A DNA stretch of 18,588 nucleotides from an uncultured Collinsella sp. (GTDB lineage: Bacteria > Actinomycetota > Coriobacteriia > Coriobacteriales > Coriobacteriaceae), in assembly GCA_900540095.1 (NCBI GenBank), contig UQEO01000035.1, positions 1 to 18,588 on the forward strand. Direction: 5' to 3'. Position 1 is the stretch's first letter. Every line of letters begins with the position of its first letter. The notes beneath the pieces are model-generated. The model was not told where the DNA came from. It made no database searches and was given only the letters and a program-made list of their open reading frames with translations. This document shows, in pieces, positions 13,197 through 18,588 of this stretch. The translations under genes and the position numbers were made by a program.

Positions 13197-15245
13197 ATGA
13201 AACGACACTTCGAACGTCGCCACCACTCGACACGTGTCCAGTTGACCCGGCACATCGTCTGCGCCTTCGCGACGGTCATTGTGGCCCTTGCCACCATCAT
13301 CGGCGCGAGCGGCTGTTCGTCCTCCCAGAACGCCTCGAGCACCTACACACTCGTCGAGAATGGCAAGCTCACCGTCGCAAGTGACTTGGCCACGCCCCCG
13401 TTTGAATACGTCAACGATTCCGGCGAAGACCAGGGCTTTACCTATGAACTCATGGGCATGATCGCAGACGAACTCGGTCTGGAGCTCAACTACTTGCCGG
13501 CGCAAAAGTTCGACGGCATTATCCCCATGGTCAAGCAGGGTGTAAAGACCGATGTCGGCGCATGTAACATCACGATTACCGACGAGCGCAAGGAAGAGGT
13601 CGACTTCACCGACCCCTATATCGACTCCAACCAGGGCGTCGCAGTTGCAAAGAACACTGGATACGACACGGTCGACAGCCTCAACGCACCGGGCGTCAAA
13701 ATTGCCGTGCAGTCGGGCACCACATCCGAGGAGTGGGCAATCGAGAACCTGCCGCAGGCAACCACCGTCAACTTTGACGACTGGACGGCAGCCTTCACCG
13801 CCGTCATGAGTAGTCAGTGCCAGGCGGTCGTATGCGATCTTCCCGTTGAGCAGTGGATGGTTTCGAACTCCTTTACCGGTATGGAGATCATCAAAGAGGT
13901 TCCGACGGGCGAGCAGTTTGGCATTGCCGTCTCTAAAGACAACCCCGAGCTGACACAGGCCATCAACGATGCCCTTGCCAAGATCAAGAGCTCCGGCGCC
14001 TATGACAAACTGTACGAGAAGTGGTTTGGCATGGCACCCACGAGCGGGTCCGATAACGAGGATGCCTCGAGCCCAGACGACGCGACGGGCGCTTCACTCG
14101 CCGTCACCTCGGCGACCGCCAAGTCAAACGAAGACGGCGGCAACGGCGTGCTCGGCGGCATCGCAACCCGCCTGACCTGGGAAGCGACAACGGGTAGCGA
14201 CGAGGGCGACGTTTCGCAAATTGAGCTTGAGCTGCCCGAAGGCGGGTCATTTGAAAGCACCGATGTTAAGGTCACGCTGCTCGACGGACTGAACCAGACG
14301 GGTGTCAAGGCATCGTGCTCGCTGGACGGCTCAAAGCTCGTCATCAAGTTCGCCGATCCCGTCGCTGCCGGCTCGCAGATTCGCGTTGTCGTCCCCGACG
14401 TCGTATTCCCGAGCAACGCGGGTGCCTATGCCGTCACCGGCAGCTATGTCACCGACGGCGACAAGCGAGATCTTCCCGAGAGCCCCACTATCAGCGTCTC
14501 GGAGAGCACCATGGTGCAAGAAATCGTCGCCTGGCTCGATGCCCAGCCTTGGGTTGCCGCGTGGAACTCCAACCCGTTTTTGGGCATGTTCTGCAAGCCG
14601 CAGATTATCGTCACCTCAATCGTCTCGCTCTTTAAGGGCTGGGGCATAGCACTTGCCGTGACCGCTATCGGTTTTCCGCTCGCCATCCCCATCGGCTTGC
14701 TGTTTGCCTTTATGAAAATCAGTCATAGTCGTATGCTGCGCGGCATCGCCGTAACATACATCAACGTCCTGCGCGGAACCCCGCTCTTCCTGCAGATCTA
14801 CATTGCGTTCTTTGGGTTCCCTATGATCGGTCTCAACGTGCCCAATCTGCCGCTCGGCGTTGGCGTCCTAGCCATCAACTGCTCGGCCTATCTTGCCGAG
14901 ATTTTCCGCGCCGGCATCGAGAGCGTACCGCATGGTCAAGCGGAAGCTGCCTACTCGCTTGGCATGACTTGGTCCCAAGTTATGTCGCGCATCGTGATCC
15001 CGCAAGCCGTACGTTACGTTATACCGACTATGACCAGCGAGTTCGTTATGCTGTACAAGGACACGTCACTGCTTTCGAGCGTTGGCGTCATGGAGCTCAT
15101 GCTGTTCTCCAAAAACCTCACGGCCACCACGGGCAACATTACGCCCTACATTTGCGCCGCACTTTACTATCTGGTCGTGACGATTCCGCTCATCCACATC
15201 GTCACCAAGGTGGAGCACCGTCTCGCCGAGCGCAGCAAGCGTTAA
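13197..15245 (+). CDS. Polar amino-acid ABC transporter, substrate-binding protein fused to permease
   Basis: The 682-residue polypeptide combines two transporter parts. A signal sequence (20-40) ends in the lipobox ASGC with Cys40. A type 3 periplasmic-binding domain follows (about 56-278; LTVASDLATPPFEY, ITDERKEEVDFTDPY). An unidentified beta-rich segment (about 310-432) lies between. The permease domain (about 470-675) has five hydrophobic helices and the ATPase-contact EAA loop (EIFRAGIESVPHGQAEAAY, 568-586). Fused SBP-permeases are known in the GlnP family. The middle segment is not typical of those and remains unassigned. No ATPase gene is near; the gene ends in a terminator. AAAGGA lies 8 bases before the ATG. 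Substrate (likely glutamine or another polar amino acid) is inferred only. Confidence 0.9.
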   Translation: MKRHFERRHHSTRVQLTRHIVCAFATVIVALATIIGASGCSSSQNASSTYTLVENGKLTVASDLATPPFEYVNDSGEDQGFTYELMGMIADELGLELNYLPAQKFDGIIPMVKQGVKTDVGACNITITDERKEEVDFTDPYIDSNQGVAVAKNTGYDTVDSLNAPGVKIAVQSGTTSEEWAIENLPQATTVNFDDWTAAFTAVMSSQCQAVVCDLPVEQWMVSNSFTGMEIIKEVPTGEQFGIAVSKDNPELTQAINDALAKIKSSGAYDKLYEKWFGMAPTSGSDNEDASSPDDATGASLAVTSATAKSNEDGGNGVLGGIATRLTWEATTGSDEGDVSQIELELPEGGSFESTDVKVTLLDGLNQTGVKASCSLDGSKLVIKFADPVAAGSQIRVVVPDVVFPSNAGAYAVTGSYVTDGDKRDLPESPTISVSESTMVQEIVAWLDAQPWVAAWNSNPFLGMFCKPQIIVTSIVSLFKGWGIALAVTAIGFPLAIPIGLLFAFMKISHSRMLRGIAVTYINVLRGTPLFLQIYIAFFGFPMIGLNVPNLPLGVGVLAINCSAYLAEIFRAGIESVPHGQAEAAYSLGMTWSQVMSRIVIPQAVRYVIPTMTSEFVMLYKDTSLLSSVGVMELMLFSKNLTATTGNITPYICAALYYLVVTIPLIHIVTKVEHRLAERSKR

Positions 15246-15266
15246 CCGCTCATACATAGCATTCGC

Positions 15267-15310
15267 AACCACGGCCCGACGCTTCGTCTGAAGATCGGGC
15301 GTGGTTTTTT
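15267..15310 (+). terminator. Intrinsic terminator of the ABC transporter gene
   Basis: AACCACGGCCCGA (15267-15279) pairs with TCGGGCGTGGTT (15295-15306) with one bulge, followed by a run of Ts (15305-15310). It lies 21 bases after the stop codon. Confidence 0.92.
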
Positions 15311-15382
15311 CGGTCCCCCCGGCGCTTATGCCCTATCACGAAACAAAAGATTGGCATGATAGTAAAGATTATTTGACATCAG

Positions 15383-15403
15383 CTGCCGCGATCCTTGCGG
15401 CAG
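15383..15403 (+). repeat. Small hairpin in the asnB leader
   Basis: CTGCCGC (15383-15389) and GCGGCAG (15397-15403) pair perfectly over 7 bp, with the loop GATCCTT. TTGGCA and TTGACA occur nearby (15351-15378) but cannot be paired with a clear -10 box. The spacer 15311-15435 holds no gene. Confidence 0.5.
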
Positions 15404-15435
15404 TACACCTGAGCCGTCAGCAGAAAGGATCTTGC

Positions 15436-17304
15436 ATGTGCGGTTTTGTCGGTTTTACCGGTACAGATGAACAGAGTGAGCTGGTTCTCACGGCCATGAT
15501 GAATCGCATCATCCACCGTGGTCCCGATATGGGCGGCCAGCATATCGTCGACAACGTTGCCCTCGGCTTCCGTCGTCTTTCGATTCTTGATCTTTCCGAA
15601 GCTGGAGCTCAGCCCATGTCGAGCGACGACGGCAAGGTCACGATTGTCTTCAACGGAGAGATCTACAACTTCCAGGAGCTTCGCGCCGAGCTGGAGGCAG
15701 CCGGCTACGCCTTCCACTGCAACGCCGATACCGAGGTCCTGGTACACGGTTACGAGGAGTGGGGCGAGGACCTGGTCAACCGCCTACGCGGCATGTACGC
15801 GTTCGTGATTCACGACCAGAACAAGAACAAACTCTTCGGCGCTCGTGACATCTTTGGTATCAAGCCGTTTTATTACTACCAGGCATCCGATGGCTCACTG
15901 CTGTTTGGCTCCGAGATCAAGAGCTTCCTGGACCATCCCAAGTTTGAGAAGGCTGTCAACCACGACGCGCTACGCCCCTACTTGACGCTGCAATTCCCCG
16001 CCACGGAGGAGACCTTCTTTAAGGGCGTGTTCAAGCTTGCCCCGGCGCATTGCTTTACGTATGACCTGACAACCAACACCATGGACATCAAGCGTTACTG
16101 GAGCTGTGACTTCACCGACGACAACTCCAAGACCTTCGAGGAGTACGTGGACGAGTGCGACAAGGTTGTGCACGAAAGCGTCGCTGCACACCGAATCGCC
16201 GATGTTAAGGTGGGCTCGTTCCTTTCTGGCGGCGTGGACTCCAGCTACATCGCCGCCTGTCTCATGCCCGACACCACGTATTCTGTCGGCTTCGATTACA
16301 AGAACTTCAACGAGACCAACTACGCTGCCGAGCTTTCCGACAAGCTGGGCATCAAGAATGTGCGCAAGATGATTACCGCCGACGAGTTCTTCGATGCGCT
16401 GCCCGATATCCAGTATCACATGGACGAACCGCAATCGAACCTGTCCAGCGTGCCGTTGTACTATCTGGCGCAGATGGCTTCCGAGGAGGTCACCGTCGTC
16501 CTTTCGGGCGAGGGTGCCGACGAGCTGTTTGCCGGCTATGAGTGGTACGAGGACACCCCCGAGATGCGCTCCTTTAAGAAGCGCGTGCCGCTCGGCGTAC
16601 GTCGCGCCCTGGGCTCGCTCGTTCAGCATCTCCCCTACTTTAAGGGCCACAACTTCCTGACGAAATGCGCCGAGGTTCCCGAGCGTTGGTATGTGGGTCA
16701 GGCAAAGGTGTTCGATCCCTCCGAGGTCGACGAGGTGCTCAAGCCCGCTTATGACACCGGCAAGAACGCCGCCGAGATGTGCGCCGAGTACTACAAGCAG
16801 GTTCCCAACTGCTGCGAGCTTTCCAAGAAACAGTATCTGGATATGAACATGTGGCTGCCGGGCGACATCCTGCTCAAGGCAGACAAGATGTGCATGGCGC
16901 ATTCTCTGGAGCTTCGCGTCCCGTTCCTGGACAAGAAGGTCATGGAGTTTGCCGAGCACATTCCCGCCAACTACCGTGTTAACGAAGAAGGCTGCAAGCT
17001 CGTCCTGCGTCACGCCGCCAACCGCACGCTGCCCGACGAGTGGGCAACGCGCAAGAAGGTGGGCTTCCCCGTACCGGTCAAGTTCTGGCTTCGCGAGCAA
17101 AAGTATTACGACTACGTAAAGGAATACTTCACCGCACCGTGGGCTGCCGATTTCTTTGACACCGATGCGCTCATGAAGCTGCTTGACGATCACTTTGAGG
17201 GTCGCGCGCTCAACCAGCGCAAGATCTATACCACGCTGACGTTCCTCATCTGGTACAAGCGTTTCTTTATCGACGAGGACAAGGGCGCCGAAGTCGCCGC
17301 GTAA
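15436..17304 (+). CDS. asnB: Asparagine synthetase (glutamine-hydrolysing)
   Basis: AsnB makes asparagine from aspartate, glutamine and ATP. The 622-residue protein starts with MCGFVGF, which exposes the nucleophilic Cys2 of class II glutamine amidotransferases after Met removal. That domain also shows FNGEIYNF (72-79) and ADTEVL (97-102). The synthetase domain has the ATP pyrophosphatase loop LSGGVDSS (263-270), SGEGADELFAGY and ADKMCMAHSLELRVPFLD. I chose the ATG at 15436 because Cys2 must follow it and AAAGGA precedes it; the frame extends upstream through a terminator, which is not credible. No terminator is seen before tRNA-Val 57 bases downstream, so readthrough into the tRNA is possible. 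Confidence 0.96.
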   Translation: MCGFVGFTGTDEQSELVLTAMMNRIIHRGPDMGGQHIVDNVALGFRRLSILDLSEAGAQPMSSDDGKVTIVFNGEIYNFQELRAELEAAGYAFHCNADTEVLVHGYEEWGEDLVNRLRGMYAFVIHDQNKNKLFGARDIFGIKPFYYYQASDGSLLFGSEIKSFLDHPKFEKAVNHDALRPYLTLQFPATEETFFKGVFKLAPAHCFTYDLTTNTMDIKRYWSCDFTDDNSKTFEEYVDECDKVVHESVAAHRIADVKVGSFLSGGVDSSYIAACLMPDTTYSVGFDYKNFNETNYAAELSDKLGIKNVRKMITADEFFDALPDIQYHMDEPQSNLSSVPLYYLAQMASEEVTVVLSGEGADELFAGYEWYEDTPEMRSFKKRVPLGVRRALGSLVQHLPYFKGHNFLTKCAEVPERWYVGQAKVFDPSEVDEVLKPAYDTGKNAAEMCAEYYKQVPNCCELSKKQYLDMNMWLPGDILLKADKMCMAHSLELRVPFLDKKVMEFAEHIPANYRVNEEGCKLVLRHAANRTLPDEWATRKKVGFPVPVKFWLREQKYYDYVKEYFTAPWAADFFDTDALMKLLDDHFEGRALNQRKIYTTLTFLIWYKRFFIDEDKGAEVAA

Positions 17305-17345
17305 GTTTCGTTATGAATTAGCGGTGAACAGCCCAGGGTTTCCGC

Positions 17346-17351
17346 TATACT
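17346..17351 (+). promoter_or_regulatory. Probable -10 box of tRNA-Val
   Basis: TATACT lies 10 bases before the tRNA 5' end. The position expected for a -35 box has only a weak match (GGTGAA). Confidence 0.45.
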
Positions 17352-17361
17352 CAATCCCTGC

Positions 17362-17437
17362 GGGCGATTGGCGCAACGGTTAGCGCAGGTGCTTTACACG
17401 CACAAGGCTGGGGGTTCGAATCCCTCATCGCCCACCA
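17362..17437 (+). tRNA. tRNA-Val(TAC)
   Basis: A 76-base cloverleaf. The acceptor stem GGGCGAT/ATCGCCC is perfect. The anticodon loop TTTACAC gives anticodon TAC (Val). The T-arm GGGGG-TTCGAAT-CCCTC has one wobble pair. CCA is encoded. The top of the anticodon stem has a mismatched G-A pair. Confidence 0.94.
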
Positions 17438-17446
17438 CTTGATTGA

Positions 17447-17479
17447 AAAGGCTCCCAGCGATGGGGGCCTTTCCTTTTT
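17447..17479 (+). terminator. Terminator of tRNA-Val
   Basis: AAAGGCTCCCA-GCGA-TGGGGGCCTTT is followed by a T-rich tail ending in TTTTT. It lies ten bases after the CCA end. Confidence 0.88.
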
Positions 17480-17491
17480 GGGCCCATCGCA

Positions 17492-17506
17492 GAGGGATTC
17501 GAACCC
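17492..17506 (-). repeat. Inverted T-arm remnant, copy A
   Basis: GAGGGATTCGAACCC is the exact reverse complement of the tRNA-Val T-arm at 17412-17426. No full minus-strand tRNA can be folded around it. Confidence 0.75.
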
Positions 17507-17607
17507 GCAAGGGTGCGGAGCCGAGGAGACGCACAAACGTTTTCCAGCGCAGCACGCGAGGGCCGCAGGCCCGAAGCGAAAGCGGGCGGCGCCAGCCGCA
17601 CGCGGAC

Positions 17608-17694
17608 ATCCCTCATCGCCCACCACTGAATTGTTAGGCCTCCAGCGATGGAGGCCTTTCCTTTTTCGGGCCCATCGCAGAGGGATTCGAACCC
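17608..17694 (+). repeat. 87-bp direct repeat, copy B (truncated tRNA 3' end plus orphan terminator)
   Basis: Begins with the last 18 bases of the tRNA-Val gene including CCA (17608-17625), then the terminator AGGCCTCCA-GCGA-TGGAGGCCT with T-tail (17636-17666) and again the inverted T-arm (17680-17694). No tRNA body precedes it: 17507-17607 is GC-rich sequence without tRNA fold or convincing gene. Confidence 0.8.
17636..17666 (+). terminator. Orphan terminator after the truncated tRNA end
   Basis: A perfect 9-bp stem with a GCGA tip and a T-rich tail. It parallels the tRNA-Val terminator, with different but paired stem bases. Confidence 0.8.
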
Positions 17695-17719
17695 TACGGC
17701 TCGCTCGTTTCAAGGGCAA

Positions 17720-17937
17720 TGGTCAAAAAATGCCAAATATGAGTACTGCCACCTTTTTTGTAACAGCATTTTCAAGGTCCCAAAGGGCAAATCTGACATC
17801 AAAGCAACGGCTAATGGTCCGGATGAGCATGTTTTCTGACAACAAAACTGAACATATGTGGTCTAACTAATCCTGGATAGTCGGTTTGATATGAGATTCA
17901 ACTGGTGACAGTACTCATATTTGGCATTTTTTGACCA
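17720..17937. mobile_element. MITE-like element with 34-bp terminal inverted repeats
   Basis: The outer 34 bases at 17720-17753 and 17904-17937 are reverse complements at 33 of 34 positions. They begin TGGTCAAAAAATGCC. The 150-base interior encodes no credible protein and is AT-richer than the surroundings. No transposase is present and no clear target-site duplication is seen; GGGCAA (17714-17719) and TTGCCC (17947-17952) form an additional outer inverted match. It fits a non-autonomous transposable element or a large palindromic repeat. Confidence 0.7.
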
Positions 17938-18053
17938 GAGGGACTTTTGCCCATCGCAAATCGGCAACAAAACGGGCTCCAGACCGCTGAATCGTCCCGC
18001 ATATGGCACGTCCGCAGTCCGGAACCCGGTCCAAATTGAGTTATTGCGCTGTG

Positions 18054-18588
18054 TTAGGCCAAAACGTCCGACAAAATCTCGATCAGGCTGTCCACGTCGG
18101 CTTCCTCGCAGACAAGCGGCGGCAGGAAACGCAGCGTGTGGGCACCAGTAGCGTTAATCACGGCGCCGGCGGCCAGCGCGCGGGCAACAATATCATGCGC
18201 ATCGCCCGCAGCGTCATCCAGATCGCAGCCGAGCATTAAGCCGCGACCGCGTACCTCGGTAACGTGCGGAAGCTTGGCCAGCGCCTGCTCCATATAAGCA
18301 CCCACCTTGGCGGCATGCTCAGCGTAGTCGCCGCGCACAAGCGCGGAGAGCGTCGCGGCGCACGCCGCGACAGCCAAGCAACTACCGCCAAAGGTCGAGC
18401 CGTGGTCGCCCGGCTTAAACGCGTCGGCGATCTCCTTCTTTGCCACCACGGCACCCATGGGCACGCCATCGGCAATCCCCTTGGCAAGGCTCATAATGTC
18501 GGGCTCCACGCCATAGGTCTGGAATGCAAACGGCTTGCCGGAGCGGAAGATGCCACACTGGACCTCGTCGGCGATAAGAACGGCGCCC
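18054..18588 (-). CDS. argD: Class III aminotransferase, probably acetylornithine aminotransferase (C-terminal part)
   Basis: About 177 C-terminal residues are present; the gene runs off the right edge. The PLP site is visible as ADEVQCGIFRSGKPFAF at the cut end, followed by SLAKGIADGVPMGAVV with the Schiff-base lysine in LAKG. Further on, HGSTFGGSCLAVAAC and the C-terminal LRFLPPLV match ArgD and related ornithine-type enzymes. ArgD transfers the amino group from N-acetylornithine to 2-oxoglutarate in arginine synthesis. The annotation as argD rather than another class III enzyme is likely but not proven without the N-terminus. The spacer 17938-18053 shows no gene and no strong terminator. 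Confidence 0.85.
   Translation of the reverse strand, partial: GAVLIADEVQCGIFRSGKPFAFQTYGVEPDIMSLAKGIADGVPMGAVVAKKEIADAFKPGDHGSTFGGSCLAVAACAATLSALVRGDYAEHAAKVGAYMEQALAKLPHVTEVRGRGLMLGCDLDDAAGDAHDIVARALAAGAVINATGAHTLRFLPPLVCEEADVDSLIEILSDVLA

Larger units (their letters stand above)
17420..17506 (+). repeat. 87-bp direct repeat, copy A (tRNA 3' end, terminator, inverted T-arm)
   Basis: This stretch runs from the tRNA-Val T-loop through its terminator to a sequence that is the reverse complement of the tRNA T-arm. It returns at 17608-17694 with the same order and length and several substitutions. Copies are 188 bases apart. Confidence 0.8.

Noticed and set aside
15301..15435. N-terminal extension of asnB
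   Set aside because: It begins in the terminator of the preceding gene and would bury the catalytic Cys2 required by the enzyme.
17480..17506. Possible second tRNA gene on the minus strand
   Set aside because: Only the T-arm matches; no acceptor pairing, anticodon arm or D-arm can be formed.
17351..17719. Minus-strand frames with phrases like MRDSNPQP
   Set aside because: They arise from translation across reversed tRNA T-arm sequence and terminators, a well-known source of false genes.
17439..17870. A plus-strand frame running through the repeats and the MITE-like element
   Set aside because: It spans terminators and a palindromic element, has no ribosome site and shows no domain.
1..18588. 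CRISPR array, toxin-antitoxin pair, prophage or defence island
   Set aside because: No regularly spaced direct repeats, and no integrase, nuclease, toxin or phage protein could be recognised in any credible frame.

Overview
The window looks like chromosomal DNA of a high-GC Gram-positive gut actinobacterium of the class Coriobacteriia, most probably Collinsella or a close relative. This is an inference from the protein style (class II LysRS with a C-terminal tRNA-binding domain, Lys-type-like MurE, substrate-binding protein fused to its permease), from tRNA genes that encode CCA, and from the abundance of short hairpin repeats between genes. No database search was possible.

Layout. Positions 1-13000 are almost entirely minus-strand housekeeping genes. 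In transcription order from the right they are: murE-like Mur ligase, HAD phosphatase, murI and rph (cell wall precursors, then RNA 3' processing); rdgB and dtd (nucleotide-pool and D-aminoacyl-tRNA quality control); veg and ispE (a pairing also known from Bacillus); tRNA-Pro(CGG); tatA; greA; lysS; a ThrE-type amino-acid exporter; and a DUF2798 membrane protein. A weak partial reading frame may enter at the left edge. Positions 13197-17437 are on the plus strand: a one-polypeptide amino-acid ABC substrate-binding protein/permease, asparagine synthetase asnB and tRNA-Val(TAC). The right edge holds the C-terminal part of a class III aminotransferase, probably argD, on the minus strand.

The most unusual material is non-coding. 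(1) Two perfect 12-bp hairpins with the same loop and a compensatory base-pair swap follow the stop codons of lysS and dtd. (2) Three hairpins with unrelated arms share a core of the type GGGAC(AG)GTT; one follows the exporter gene directly, one overlaps the rph stop codon and one lies in the exporter leader. (3) A 22-bp-arm inverted repeat and a G11 tract sit next to the first of these. (4) Downstream of tRNA-Val there is an 87-bp direct repeat carrying the tRNA 3' end plus terminator (attachment-site-like), then a 218-bp element with 34-bp terminal inverted repeats at 33/34 identity (MITE-like). (5) Two genes (veg, DUF2798) have terminator-like hairpins in their leaders, and the tatA promoter contains an operator-like palindrome. 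No CRISPR array, phage gene, transposase or obvious defence system was found.
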